Source: Flavobacterium sp. Leaf82 (GTDB lineage: Bacteria; Bacteroidota; Bacteroidia; Flavobacteriales; Flavobacteriaceae). Taken from it: a stretch of 64,000 nucleotides of DNA. A program made the position numbers and the translations under genes. Below, in pieces: positions 8,872-17,889 of this stretch (position 1 is its first letter; each line of letters starts with the position of its first letter). The DNA lies in contig NZ_LMMA01000012.1 of NCBI RefSeq assembly GCF_001422725.1, positions 490,967 to 554,966 on the forward strand, given 5' to 3'. Under the pieces are notes generated by a model. The model worked only from the letters and a program-made list of their open reading frames with translations, did not search any database and was not told the origin of the DNA.

Positions 8872-9499
8872 AGTGTATAAAACGGTAATTGTAGACGATC
8901 ATCCAATTGTGATTTCGGGAATTTCTGGTCTTTTAGCAGATTTAGAAACGGTAGAAATTGTTGGTAAATTGCAATCCGGAGTGTTGCTCGTAGATTATAT
9001 CGAAGAAAATCAGGTCGATTTAATTTTAATGGATATTTTTTTGCCGGTAATTAATGGGGTTGATCTTTGTAAAACCATAAAGCAAAAATATCCTCAAATC
9101 ATTATTATTGGTATGAGCAGTCAGTCTGAAAGAAGTTTGGTGATGCAGTTTATTCAAAATGGCGGTAATGGTTATGTTCTTAAAAGCGCTTCGTTTGAAG
9201 AGTTTAAGAACTGTATCAATAAAGCTATCGAAGGAGAAATTGTATTTAGCGATGAGGTTAAAACCATTATTAGTCAGCCCTTGTCAGATGATCTGGAGCA
9301 TATTCCAAGTTTGAGCAGGAGAGAAAAAGATATTACTTTATTGCTGTCAAAAGGCAAATCGACTCAGGAAATTGCTGATGAATTGTTTTTGAGTTTTCTA
9401 ACCGTACAAACTCACAGACGTAATATTCTGCAAAAATATAAAACTAAAAATGTAGCCGAATTGATTGCTTTTTTATTGAAAAACAATTTGTTGAATTAA
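8864..9499 (+). CDS. LuxR/NarL-family response regulator
   Basis: Two-domain response regulator of 211 residues, partner of the preceding kinase. The receiver domain has the acidic pair at residues 11-12, the phosphoacceptor Asp57 (LILMDIF) and conserved Lys107 (VLKSA). A LuxR-type helix-turn-helix covers about residues 148-205 (LSRREKDI, then VQTHRRNIL). The start codon lies inside the last codons of the kinase gene. The palindrome at 6793-6810 is a likely binding site. Confidence 0.95.
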   Translation: MDKVYKTVIVDDHPIVISGISGLLADLETVEIVGKLQSGVLLVDYIEENQVDLILMDIFLPVINGVDLCKTIKQKYPQIIIIGMSSQSERSLVMQFIQNGGNGYVLKSASFEEFKNCINKAIEGEIVFSDEVKTIISQPLSDDLEHIPSLSRREKDITLLLSKGKSTQEIADELFLSFLTVQTHRRNILQKYKTKNVAELIAFLLKNNLLN

Positions 9500-9594
9500 T
9501 GGATTTCGAAATGCCAAAATGACATTTTTTGAAATTGGTTCAGAAATTGCAGTTTGTTTTGTAACTTTAATAATCAATCAAAAAAAATAAAAAT

Positions 9595-10281
9595 ATGGGA
9601 AGTGGATATTTAATACTCGCTGGAGCAATTATGTTATTCAGCTGGATTGTAAGTTCAAAACTAAAAAGCAAATTCGAATTATACTCTAAATTGCAATTAA
9701 GAAACGGCATGAGCGGGGCTGAAATTGCAGAGAAAATGTTAGCCGATAACGGAATTACTGATGTTCGTGTTATTTCGACTCCGGGTCGATTAACAGATCA
9801 TTATAATCCTGCAGATAAAACAGTGAATTTAAGTGAAGCAGTTTACAATCATCGCAATGCGGCTGCGGCTGCCGTTGCTGCGCACGAATGTGGTCACGCG
9901 GTTCAGCATTCTATAGGATACGAATGGCTTACTTTGCGTTCTAAGTTGGTGCCGGTTGTAAGTATCGCATCAAATTATGTACAATGGATTTTACTGGCTG
10001 GAATTTTAATGATTCGAACTTTTCCGCAATTATTGTTAATTGGGATTGTGATTTTTGCCGCCACAACATTATTTACCATCATAACTTTACCTGTAGAATA
10101 TGATGCGAGTAACAGAGCGCTTGCGTGGTTAGAGAACAAACACATGTTAACAATGGAAGAACAAGCCGGAGCAAAAGATGCTTTAAAATGGGCCGCAAGA
10201 ACTTATGTTGTAGCGGCTATAGGCTCTATCGCCACATTGCTGTACTATATCTCGATTTATTCCGGAAGCAGAAGGAACTAA
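9595..10281 (+). CDS. Membrane zinc metallopeptidase, YugP family
   Basis: Integral membrane protein of 228 residues with a zinc-peptidase motif HECGH at 97-101 in an alanine-rich helix. Hydrophobic segments lie at about residues 4-20, 120-140, 143-165 and near the C-terminus. The length and the segment preceding the HExxH motif (NPADKTVNLSEAVY) match the YugP/Zn_peptidase_2 family, whose substrates are poorly known. It is preceded by the response regulator (95-bp gap) and followed by a word array with a shared terminator. Confidence 0.85.
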   Translation: MGSGYLILAGAIMLFSWIVSSKLKSKFELYSKLQLRNGMSGAEIAEKMLADNGITDVRVISTPGRLTDHYNPADKTVNLSEAVYNHRNAAAAAVAAHECGHAVQHSIGYEWLTLRSKLVPVVSIASNYVQWILLAGILMIRTFPQLLLIGIVIFAATTLFTIITLPVEYDASNRALAWLENKHMLTMEEQAGAKDALKWAARTYVVAAIGSIATLLYYISIYSGSRRN

Positions 10282-10283
10282 TT

Positions 10284-10447
10284 AGATAATGTGGTAATGT
10301 GCCAATTAGACAATTAGACAATTAGATAATTAGATAATTAGTCAATTAGACAATTTGTAAAGCCGGTAAGTTTTTTAAAACTTACCGGCTTTTATTTTAT
10401 AGATTTTCAAAATTATCTAATTATCTAATTGACACATTATCTAATTA
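10284..10447. repeat. Octamer word array with inverted arms around a terminator
   Basis: The left arm (about 10306-10355) repeats AATTAGAC/AATTAGAT six times with an exact 8-bp period. The right arm (10411-10447) carries the inverted word (ATTATCTA units, same period) and reaches the Lrp stop codon. Between them lies a perfect hairpin AAGCCGGTAAG/CTTACCGGCTT with T-runs on both strands (10360-10394) that can terminate both converging genes. Confidence 0.8.
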
Positions 10448-10915
10448 CAATTGTATTTGCCTGTCAATTTGCTGATCTAATGAAATGAACGTTTCTGTTC
10501 TTGAAACTCCTTCTATGGCTTGTATTTTTGTATTTAAAAGCTGCATAAGGTGTTCGTTGTCACGGCAAATGATTTTTATCAAAACAGACCAGTTTCCTGT
10601 TGTGTAGTGACATTCCAGAACCTCTGGAATCTTTTTTAAATCTTTTACGGCTTCAGAGTTTCTGGAAGCTTTATCCAGATATACGCCAATAAAAGCCATT
10701 GTATTATAGCCAAGGACTTTTGGGTTTACGGTAAATTTAGAACCTGAAATAACGCCGGATTGTTCCAGTTTTTTTAAACGTTGGTGAATCGCCGCTCCTG
10801 AAATGCCTATTTTATTGGCAATTTGCAAAATAGGTTTTCGGGCATCATCCATCAAGTAACGAAGGATTTCTTTGTCGATGCCGTCAATTTCAATTAAAAG
10901 AGAGTTGATTTTCAT
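10445..10915 (-). CDS. Lrp/AsnC-family transcriptional regulator
   Basis: Leucine-responsive-type regulator of 156 residues. An N-terminal helix-turn-helix spans about residues 12-60 (IDKEILRYL, then ISGAAIHQRLKKLE), followed by the RAM/AsnC ligand-binding domain (about 65-150, with HYTTGNWSVLIKI). Family members bind small amino acids and control amino-acid metabolism; the ligand here cannot be predicted. It is convergent with the YugP-like gene and shares its terminator. Confidence 0.92.
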   Translation of the reverse strand: MKINSLLIEIDGIDKEILRYLMDDARKPILQIANKIGISGAAIHQRLKKLEQSGVISGSKFTVNPKVLGYNTMAFIGVYLDKASRNSEAVKDLKKIPEVLECHYTTGNWSVLIKIICRDNEHLMQLLNTKIQAIEGVSRTETFISLDQQIDRQIQL

Positions 10916-10995
10916 AACAGTTATAATTTGAAACTAATTTTAGTTATTTGGTTTTAGTTAGAAATCAAATGTACTCAAAAGGATTTAAAAAGAAA

Positions 10996-11034
10996 AATTC
11001 CAAATCTCAACGTGTAAAGTTGAAATTTGGAATC
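10996..11034 (-). terminator. Terminator of the hemD unit
   Basis: Minus-strand hairpin with arms ATTCCAAATTTCAAC and GTTGAGATTTGGAAT followed by T-rich sequence, 38 bp after the hemD stop. Its coding-strand sequence closely matches the leuS terminator at 5985-6027. Confidence 0.75.
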
Positions 11035-11071
11035 TCTTATCCCGAAATTCGGTAGTATTTTATAAAAGGAA

Positions 11072-11821
11072 TTATTTTCCTTTGTTAGCTTCTGCGATAT
11101 ATTTTTCTAAAGCCATTGTCATAGAAGGAGTTTCAGGAGTTGGAGCAAGAATATCGATTCTTAAACCATGATCAAGAGCTTCTTTTTGAGTAGTGCTTCC
11201 AAAAACAGCAATTCTGGTATCGTTTTGTTTAAAATCAGGGAAGTTTTTAAACAATGATTTGATTCCGGTTGGGCTAAAAAATGCTAAAACATCATAATAA
11301 ACATCAGCAAGATCAGATAAGTCACTCATTACCGTTTTATAAAAAACAGCTTGTGCCCAATCTACTTTCAGATTGTTTAATGTTATAGGAGCATCAGCAT
11401 TTAATTGGTCAGATGCTGGGAGTAAGAATTTTTCGTCTTTGTACTTTTTGATAAGAGGTGACAAATCCGCAAAATCTTTTGCTCCAACGTAAATCTTACG
11501 TTTTCTATACACAACATACTTTTGCAGGTAAAATGCAACAGCTTCAGATTGGCAGAAATATTTCAATCCTTCAGGAACTTTATAACGCATTTCATCTGCT
11601 ACTCTAAAAAAATGATCTACCGCATTACGGCTTGTCAAAATTATTGCAGTATAATGATTAAGATCGATTTTTTGTAATCGAATCTCTTTTGCATTAACCC
11701 CTTCCACATGAATAAATGGTCTGAAATCAATTTTTATTTTGTGTTTTTGTTGGAGCTCAAAGTAAGGAGAATTTTCCACTTTAGGTTCAGGCTGTGACAC
11801 CAAAATTGTTTTCACTTTCAT
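11072..11821 (-). CDS. hemD: Uroporphyrinogen-III synthase (HemD)
   Basis: Haem-pathway enzyme that cyclises hydroxymethylbilane to uroporphyrinogen III. The start MKVKTILVSQ at 11821 is chosen over an upstream ATG at 11860, because it matches where the family normally begins and leaves 14 bp after the upstream gene. The protein has 249 residues with the two-lobed HemD pattern: ILTSRNAVDHFF in the first lobe, and LAFFSPTGIKSL plus IAVFGSTTQKEA in the second. The family is poorly conserved in sequence; the call rests on these motifs and on the adjacent DUF4271 gene, a common flavobacterial pairing. Confidence 0.88.
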   Translation of the reverse strand: MKVKTILVSQPEPKVENSPYFELQQKHKIKIDFRPFIHVEGVNAKEIRLQKIDLNHYTAIILTSRNAVDHFFRVADEMRYKVPEGLKYFCQSEAVAFYLQKYVVYRKRKIYVGAKDFADLSPLIKKYKDEKFLLPASDQLNADAPITLNNLKVDWAQAVFYKTVMSDLSDLADVYYDVLAFFSPTGIKSLFKNFPDFKQNDTRIAVFGSTTQKEALDHGLRIDILAPTPETPSMTMALEKYIAEANKGK

Positions 11822-11835
11822 ATTATAAACATTTT

Positions 11836-12528
11836 CTAAGCACTCCCTTTTGTAATCCAATAATAGAGAAAATAATAAGGGGCTATTTCAAGAGCGCAAA
11901 GATATAAAATAAAATAAAATAACTTACTGATTATTACGTTTTGATACGTTTTTATTGAAATAAAATATGAGTATAAGCTGATACATAGCGAAATACCTAT
12001 GATTACCAGTGGTATAATTTTAGGAATATTGTCATAATAAAACAAAATAGCATTAATAGGAAGGACCAAAACGCCTATATAAGTTCTGTAAGTGACTTTT
12101 TGTAAGTTAAAAAGATCAGCAAACTCATCAATGTTGAAAGAAGTTGCGATGATTTTCTCGATTAAAAACTTAGCTAAAATAAAATAAAGCAAAAATGTAG
12201 CAATCTGAATAAATAAGATCCAGTCGGTTTTTAGAACGCTGTAAGTTCCCGTTTTAGGATCCTCTGAAAAAATATGCATCGTTAACTGAATAAAGAATGC
12301 ATACGAAATTACCTGTACGAAAAACAAACCCACTGTAAAACTGCTTTTTAAATGGTTGTTGTCCCGATAAATTTTTGCGTATTTGTCTGAAAAAATAAGC
12401 TTGCTGAATTCGCTAAATCTAGTCTCATAAGCTGATTTAGTCATAGCAACAACGGCAAAGGTCAACACAAATAAAAGTGTCGCCCAGTCTTTGTTTTCGA
12501 TAATTCGAGGATGAAGGTGTTCAATCAT
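11836..12528 (-). CDS. DUF4271 membrane protein
   Basis: Integral membrane protein of 230 residues with about six hydrophobic segments (around residues 17-30, 65-85, 103-125, 147-165, 168-190 and 203-225). It resembles the Bacteroidota family DUF4271, commonly found directly upstream of hemD as here. The function is unknown. It is the first gene of a two-gene unit with hemD (14-bp spacing). Confidence 0.8.
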   Translation of the reverse strand: MIEHLHPRIIENKDWATLLFVLTFAVVAMTKSAYETRFSEFSKLIFSDKYAKIYRDNNHLKSSFTVGLFFVQVISYAFFIQLTMHIFSEDPKTGTYSVLKTDWILFIQIATFLLYFILAKFLIEKIIATSFNIDEFADLFNLQKVTYRTYIGVLVLPINAILFYYDNIPKIIPLVIIGISLCISLYSYFISIKTYQNVIISKLFYFILYLCALEIAPYYFLYYWITKGSA

Positions 12529-12634
12529 AACGATACAAAATTAGTAATTTTTTGTGTCAATACTTTTATTATATATTTATTATGAATCAAATGCTATAAA
12601 AAGTTTACTTTTGCGATGAAATTTACGCAGAAAA

Positions 12635-13360
12635 ATGAATGATTGTATTGTCATAATTCCCACTTACAACGAAATCGAAAATATTGAAAGTATAGTTAGA
12701 GCTGTACTCTCGCAACATAAACCTTTTCATCTTTTAATTATAGATGATAATTCGCCTGACTTTACGGCAAATAAGGTAATTGCATTGCAGGAAGAATTTC
12801 CGGACAGGTTGTTTTTAGAAAAAAGAGCTAAAAAATCAGGTTTAGGAACCGCTTATGTTCACGGTTTTAAATGGGCTTTGGAACGCAAATACGATTACAT
12901 TTTTGAGATGGATGCAGATTTTTCTCACAATCCAAATGATCTTGAAAAATTATTTGATGCTTGCCATTTTGGCGGAGCAGATCTGGCTATTGGTTCTCGT
13001 TATGTAACGGGTGTAAACGTTGTAAACTGGCCGTTAAGCCGTGTTTTAATGTCTTATTTTGCATCTGTTTACGTGAAGTTTATTACCGGAATGAAAATTC
13101 ATGATGCTACAGCAGGTTTTGTTTGTTATAAAAGAGAAGTTCTGGAGAAAATAAATCTTAACAAAATTAAATTTGTGGGTTACGCTTTTCAGATCGAAAT
13201 GAAATACAGAACTTATTGTGCTAAATTTGAAATTACTGAGGTTCCTATTATCTTTACAGACAGAACTAAAGGCGTTTCGAAAATGAGCAATGCCATTATC
13301 AAAGAAGCTATTCTTGGTGTAATTTCACTTCGATTAAAAAAATTAGTCAATACCTTATAA
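12635..13360 (+). CDS. Family 2 glycosyltransferase, polyprenol-phosphate mannosyltransferase type
   Basis: GT-A glycosyltransferase of 241 residues, similar to dolichol/polyprenol monophosphate mannose synthases that load a sugar from a nucleotide donor onto a lipid phosphate. Visible motifs are IIPTYNEIENI (residues 7-17), IIDDNSPD, the DxD-type FEMDADFSHNP and GSRYVTG. There is no C-terminal membrane domain, so this is the short soluble form. It starts a unit with pyrC (10-bp gap) and the DUF4296 lipoprotein gene, an arrangement usual in flavobacteria. TACTTTTG at 12606-12613 may be its -7 promoter element. Confidence 0.9.
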   Translation: MNDCIVIIPTYNEIENIESIVRAVLSQHKPFHLLIIDDNSPDFTANKVIALQEEFPDRLFLEKRAKKSGLGTAYVHGFKWALERKYDYIFEMDADFSHNPNDLEKLFDACHFGGADLAIGSRYVTGVNVVNWPLSRVLMSYFASVYVKFITGMKIHDATAGFVCYKREVLEKINLNKIKFVGYAFQIEMKYRTYCAKFEITEVPIIFTDRTKGVSKMSNAIIKEAILGVISLRLKKLVNTL

Positions 13361-13370
13361 TACCACGACG

Positions 13371-14711
13371 ATGAACAGGATTTTAATAAAGAATGCTAAA
13401 ATAGTAAACGAGGGATCTATTTTTGAAGGTGATGTCTTGATAGAAAACGACTTAATTGTTGAAGTTGCGGATAGCATTAGCTTAAAAACATCCGATTGCA
13501 AAGTAATAGATGCCGAAGGAAGTTACTTAATTCCGGGTGCAATTGATGATCAGGTTCATTTTAGAGAACCGGGATTAACGCATAAAGGTGATATCGAATC
13601 AGAATCAAGAGCTGCCGTTGCAGGAGGAATTACTTCTTTTATCGAGCAGCCAAATACGGTTCCTAATGCGGTTACTCAGGAAATATTAGAAGATAAATAT
13701 CAAATTGCTGCAGTAAAATCATTTGCGAATTATTCGTTTATGATGGGAGCAACCAATGATAATCTGGAAGAAGTTCTAAAAACAAATCCAAAAAACGTTG
13801 CAGGAATCAAGATTTTCTTAGGTTCTTCGACAGGAAATATGCTGGTTGATAATGAGGCGACATTAGAAAAAATATTCTCAAGTACGCCTATGTTGATCGC
13901 TGTTCATTGCGAGGATGAAACTACAATCCAAAATAATCTTGCAGCTTTTAAAGAGCAATATGGAGATGATGTTCCGGTAACGGCGCACCATTTAATCCGT
14001 AGTGCAGAGGCTTGTTATATTTCGTCTTCTAAAGCTGTGGCGCTTGCAAAAAAAACGGGGGCGCGTTTGCATATTTTTCATCTTTCGACTGCGAAAGAAA
14101 TGGAATTGTTTTCGAATAAAATTCCGTTGGAAGATAAAAAAATTACCGCTGAGGTTTGCGTGCATCATCTTTGGTTTACGGATGAAGATTATAAAACAAA
14201 AGGAAATTTCATCAAATGGAATCCCGCTGTAAAAACTGCCGAAGACAGAGCTGAACTTTGGAAAGCTTTAAATGACGGAAGAATTGATGTAATTGCTACA
14301 GATCACGCACCGCATACTAAAGAAGAAAAAATGCAGTCGTATTTAAATGCACCTTCTGGAGGTCCATTAGTTCAACATGCCGTTGTAGCAATGTTTGAAG
14401 CGCATCATCAGGGAAAAATTACTGTAGAAAAAATCGTGGAGAAAATGTGCCACAATCCGGCTAAAATTTTCAAAATAGAAAAAAGAGGTTTTATAAAAGA
14501 AGGTTATTTTGCTGATTTAGTAATTGTAAATCCAAGCTTGCCATGGAGCGTAAAACCAGAAAATATTTTGGCAAAATGCGGATGGTCCCCTTTTGAAAAT
14601 TATACTTTTAAATCAAGAATCACTCACACTTTTGTAAATGGTGAATTGGTTTATAATAATTTTAAAGTAAAAGACATTCGTAACGGAAAAAGATTATTGT
14701 TTGATAGATAA
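13371..14711 (+). CDS. pyrC: Dihydroorotase, class I
   Basis: Amidohydrolase of 446 residues that cyclises carbamoyl-aspartate to dihydroorotate in pyrimidine synthesis. The metal-site region reads IDDQVHFREPG (residues 58-68), where the first histidine of the usual DxHxH-type motif is replaced by Gln61. The candidate carboxylated lysine is Lys147 (AGIKIFLGSSTG); further ligands are in AVHCED (His179), LHIFHLS and VIATDHAPHTKEE. The active site otherwise looks intact, and I recall the Gln variant as common in Bacteroidota dihydroorotases. It is followed at 10 bp by the DUF4296 gene. Confidence 0.95.
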   Translation: MNRILIKNAKIVNEGSIFEGDVLIENDLIVEVADSISLKTSDCKVIDAEGSYLIPGAIDDQVHFREPGLTHKGDIESESRAAVAGGITSFIEQPNTVPNAVTQEILEDKYQIAAVKSFANYSFMMGATNDNLEEVLKTNPKNVAGIKIFLGSSTGNMLVDNEATLEKIFSSTPMLIAVHCEDETTIQNNLAAFKEQYGDDVPVTAHHLIRSAEACYISSSKAVALAKKTGARLHIFHLSTAKEMELFSNKIPLEDKKITAEVCVHHLWFTDEDYKTKGNFIKWNPAVKTAEDRAELWKALNDGRIDVIATDHAPHTKEEKMQSYLNAPSGGPLVQHAVVAMFEAHHQGKITVEKIVEKMCHNPAKIFKIEKRGFIKEGYFADLVIVNPSLPWSVKPENILAKCGWSPFENYTFKSRITHTFVNGELVYNNFKVKDIRNGKRLLFDR

Positions 14712-14720
14712 AAAGCTGAA

Positions 14721-15200
14721 ATGAAGAATTTTATAATAATAGTATTGGTTTTGTTTCTTTCTGTAAGTTGTAAAAAGGATGTGATCAAACAACCTGCAAA
14801 ACTTATTGAGAAAGGAAAGATGATTGATATTATGTATGATTTGTCTCTTTTGGATGCGATGAAATATCAAAATCCGTTATCATTAGATTCAGTTGAAACT
14901 GATCCTACAAAGTTTATTTTGAAAAAATATAAAGTGGATAGTCTTCAGTTTGCGCAAAGCAATATGTATTATGCGACTGATTATGAAACTTACAAAGAAA
15001 TGTTTGATGAAATAAGCAAGAGATTAGCTGTGAATCAAAGAGCGACAGACTCGATTGTAAAAATTGAAGATAAAAAAGCAGCAAAAGAAAAGAAAAACAA
15101 ACCAAAAGATTCGATTAAAGATGCTGTTAAGAAACCTTTGAAACAACAAGTAAATATCGATTCAATAAAACAATTAATACAATCTAAAAAAAAGAGATAG
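14721..15200 (+). CDS. DUF4296 lipoprotein
   Basis: Predicted lipoprotein of 159 residues with a lipobox LSVSC (cysteine at about residue 17). The central part (residues 25-110) has the helical DUF4296 pattern with MIDIMYDLSLLDAMKY. The C-terminal 50 residues are very rich in Lys, Asp and Ala and probably disordered. The function is unknown. It is the last gene of the GT2-pyrC unit and converges on the epimerase gene with only 2 bp between stops. Confidence 0.82.
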   Translation: MKNFIIIVLVLFLSVSCKKDVIKQPAKLIEKGKMIDIMYDLSLLDAMKYQNPLSLDSVETDPTKFILKKYKVDSLQFAQSNMYYATDYETYKEMFDEISKRLAVNQRATDSIVKIEDKKAAKEKKNKPKDSIKDAVKKPLKQQVNIDSIKQLIQSKKKR

Positions 15201-15202
15201 TT

Positions 15203-16204
15203 TTATAACTTAGAAACGTCCTTTATGTATTGATGTACATCTAAAAAAACCGTTCCCAGAGCGGTTTTTATTTTTTCATTTGGGTACAGGTTTTTAGAAT
15301 AAGAAGCTTTTGCAGTAGCTTTTGTAATTCTTCTTTTCTGGAAAAATAAAGTTGAAAAAATTCCATCAGCAATCCATAGAAAATTCATCAATAACGGCCT
15401 AGCATGAATGCTTGGTTTTTTTACTTTTAAGGCATCAGCCATAGTATTGAGAATATCACGAAAAACAATATTTTCGGCAATTAAAGTAAAGCGCTCGTTT
15501 TTGATATCGCTTTTCATTAATTCGCGTGCAATTCTCACAACATCGGTTATCGTTATAAAACCAGTGCTTCCCAGCGTATAAAACGAAAGTCCGTTTGCTA
15601 CTTTTTGGTACAATTCGCTGCTTCCCTGTTCAGGATTTTTTGTTTTAGGAATTGGTCCCAGGATCACACCCGGATTTATAATGATAATGTCTAAACCTTC
15701 CTGGAGCGCACGCCAGACTTCCATTTCAGCACCATATTTAGAAATGGCATAATCGCTGTGTGGTTTTTCCGGATTCCAGTCTGTTTCTTCGGTAATATAG
15801 GTTTCATGTGGTGCGATATCTCCTAAAGCAGCAATAGAACTTACAAAGCAAAACTTCTTAATTCCTTTGGCAATAGAAAAATTGACCATATTCGCAGTTC
15901 CCTCAATATTGGTTTTTCGAAGAGATTCTTCGTCTTTGGGATCAAAGGATATTAAAGCTGCACAATGATACACATAATCAATATCGATAAAAGCATTTTC
16001 TAAAGAAGGAACATCTAAAATATCGGCTTCAAGCCAATTGATTTTTTCGAATAAATCTGCTTTTTTATACAATTCAAAAACCGCTTTTGTTTTTTGAATC
16101 TTGTTTAGATTTCGATAAATAGCACGGACATTTTCTCCACTTTCAATTAAATGAAGTAATAAATGTGCGCCAACTAAACCTGTTCCTCCAGTTACTAATA
16201 CCAT
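15203..16204 (-). CDS. NAD-dependent epimerase/dehydratase (extended SDR)
   Basis: Extended short-chain dehydrogenase of 333 residues. The start at 16204 gives MVLVTGGTGLVGAHLL with the Rossmann motif GGTGLVG at residues 6-12; the longer frame upstream runs through repeat-like sequence and is rejected. The catalytic pair is in SDYAISKYGAE (Tyr-x-x-x-Lys), preceded by the Ser of FVSSIAALG. Substrate unknown; dihydroflavonol reductase/3-beta-HSD-like SDRs have this organisation. It is transcribed divergently from tyrS. Confidence 0.88.
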   Translation of the reverse strand: MVLVTGGTGLVGAHLLLHLIESGENVRAIYRNLNKIQKTKAVFELYKKADLFEKINWLEADILDVPSLENAFIDIDYVYHCAALISFDPKDEESLRKTNIEGTANMVNFSIAKGIKKFCFVSSIAALGDIAPHETYITEETDWNPEKPHSDYAISKYGAEMEVWRALQEGLDIIIINPGVILGPIPKTKNPEQGSSELYQKVANGLSFYTLGSTGFITITDVVRIARELMKSDIKNERFTLIAENIVFRDILNTMADALKVKKPSIHARPLLMNFLWIADGIFSTLFFQKRRITKATAKASYSKNLYPNEKIKTALGTVFLDVHQYIKDVSKL

Positions 16205-16346
16205 TTTGTAAAGATAAGTTTTTGTGTGAAAGGGGCAAAGTTGCAAAGGTTTTTTAAAATAAAGTTTCAAACAAGCGAAGGAACAAAGGGACAAAGTTTT
16301 TACCATTGCCGTTGAATTTGATTTTTGTTATTGATATTGTCAATGC

Positions 16347-16380
16347 TTTTTGACATTGCCGTTGTCATTGTTTATATTTG
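16347..16380 (+). promoter_or_regulatory. tyrS promoter within CATTG-type word repeats
   Basis: TTTTTG at 16347-16352 and TATATTTG at 16373-16380 are 20 bp apart, a good Bacteroidota promoter. The surrounding 16300-16370 holds two copies of CATTGCCGTTG and several related TTG/CATTG words, so the promoter appears to be embedded in a degenerate word array. Confidence 0.65.
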
Positions 16381-16397
16381 CACAAATTATTTTAAAA

Positions 16398-17693
16398 ATG
16401 AAGAATCTAGTTGAAGAATTAAAGTGGCGCGGGTTATATCATGATAGCATGCCAGGAACGGAAGAACAATTGCTTAAAGAAGTAACTACGGCATATATAG
16501 GTTTTGATCCAACGGCAGATTCACTACATATTGGTAGTATGGTTCAGATCATTTTATTGGTTCATTTAAACAGAACCGGGCATAAAGCTATCGCATTGGT
16601 AGGTGGCGCAACCGGAATGATTGGTGATCCATCTGGAAAATCTGACGAAAGAAATTTGTTGAACGAAGAAACTTTGGCTAAAAATGTTGCGGGAATAAAA
16701 AGTGTTTTGTCTCGTTTCTTAGACTTTAATTCAAAAGATGCAAATGCTCCGGTTATGGTGAATAACTATGACTGGATGAAAGAATTCTCGTTTATTGATT
16801 TTGCCCGTGAAGTTGGAAAACGTATTACGGTAAATTATATGATGGCGAAGGATTCAGTAAAAAAGAGATTTGCCGGAGAAGGCGAAGGAATGTCTTTTAC
16901 AGAGTTTACATATCAATTAATTCAGGGTTACGATTTTTATCATTTATATAAAAACAACAATTGCGTTCTGCAAATGGGAGGTTCTGACCAATGGGGAAAT
17001 ATCACCACAGGTACAGAATTAGTGCGCAGAATGGGAGGGGAAAATGCTAAAGCTTTTGCTTTGACAACGCCTTTGATAACAAAAGCTGACGGATCTAAAT
17101 TTGGAAAATCTGAAGGTGGAAACGTTTGGTTAGATGCTGATAAAACTTCCGTTTATAAATTTTACCAGTTTTGGGTTAATTCAACTGATGTTGACGCTGA
17201 GAAATACATTAAAATCTTTACTTTTTTAGATAAAGAAACAATCGACGCTTTAATCGAAGAGCATAAAACAGCTCCGCATTTAAGAGTTTTACAAAAGAAA
17301 CTGGCTGAAGAAATTACAATCTTTGTTCACTCTGAAGAAGAATTAGAGAAAGCAATTCAGGCTTCGAATATTTTATTTGGAAATTCTACTGCAGATGATT
17401 TGAAGAAATTAGATGAAACTACTTTTTTGGAAGTTTTTGATGGAGTTCCGCAAGCTGAAATCGTAAAAGCAGATTTAGAAAACGGATTGGATATTGTTAC
17501 TGTTTTAAACGAAAAAACGGGTTTCTTTAAATCAAACGGAGAAGCAAGACGTGCATTAACGGCAAATTCAATTTCTGTAAACAGAGAAAAAATAAAAGAA
17601 GATTTTGTATTGACATCAAATGATTTAATCAACAATCAGTTTGTGTTATTACAAAGCGGAAAGAAAAATTATTTTGTGATTAGAGTTGTTTAA
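16398..17693 (+). CDS. tyrS: Tyrosyl-tRNA synthetase
   Basis: Class I aminoacyl-tRNA synthetase for tyrosine, 431 residues. The ATG at 16398 begins the conserved [12 protein letters not shown] and is preferred to an upstream in-frame start at 16350 that lies inside the promoter. HIGH is represented by HIGS at 44-47 and KMSKS by KFGKS at 234-238; the substrate-pocket segment QGYDFYHL and GGSDQWGNI are present. A C-terminal S4-like RNA-binding domain covers about residues 350-431 ([12 protein letters not shown]). It forms a single-gene unit ending in a terminator and word array shared with the LuxE-like gene. Confidence 0.97.
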   Translation: MKNLVEELKWRGLYHDSMPGTEEQLLKEVTTAYIGFDPTADSLHIGSMVQIILLVHLNRTGHKAIALVGGATGMIGDPSGKSDERNLLNEETLAKNVAGIKSVLSRFLDFNSKDANAPVMVNNYDWMKEFSFIDFAREVGKRITVNYMMAKDSVKKRFAGEGEGMSFTEFTYQLIQGYDFYHLYKNNNCVLQMGGSDQWGNITTGTELVRRMGGENAKAFALTTPLITKADGSKFGKSEGGNVWLDADKTSVYKFYQFWVNSTDVDAEKYIKIFTFLDKETIDALIEEHKTAPHLRVLQKKLAEEITIFVHSEEELEKAIQASNILFGNSTADDLKKLDETTFLEVFDGVPQAEIVKADLENGLDIVTVLNEKTGFFKSNGEARRALTANSISVNREKIKEDFVLTSNDLINNQFVLLQSGKKNYFVIRVV

Positions 17694-17696
17694 CTG

Positions 17697-17886
17697 TTAA
17701 TCGGTTAATTGTTTAATCGATCTATCAGAATCTTTAAATTAAATATATATCCCAATGTTCTAAAAGAATGTTGGGATTTTTTTATTGAAAAAAAATCATT
17801 CCATAGGAATGTTTCGTTGGTAGAATTAAAATTTGGTTTGCAGTTTTATGCGTTCAATTAAGCGATTAAACAAATAATCAATTAAA
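17697..17886. repeat. Octamer word array with inverted arms around a terminator
   Basis: The left arm, 3 bp after the tyrS stop, reads TTAATCGG, TTAATTGT, TTAATCGA in exact 8-bp steps. The right arm (17855-17886) reads CAATTAAG, CGATTAAA, CAAATAAT, CAATTAAA, the complementary word. A hairpin ATCCCAAT...ATTGGGAT-like stem with a T-run lies between (17749-17783) and can terminate tyrS. Confidence 0.75.
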
Positions 17887-17889
17887 TGT

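Noticed and set aside
11822..11860. N-terminal extension of HemD from an upstream ATG
   Set aside because: It would overlap the DUF4271 gene; the MKVKTILVSQ start fits the family and the normal 14-bp spacing.
16205..16306. N-terminal extension of the epimerase
   Set aside because: The extra 34 residues do not resemble SDR proteins and come from repeat-like DNA; the Rossmann start at 16204 is standard.
16205..16397. T-box or riboswitch upstream of tyrS (also checked upstream of leuS)
   Set aside because: No T-box consensus, specifier hairpin or antiterminator is present; the regions contain Bacteroidota promoters and word repeats.
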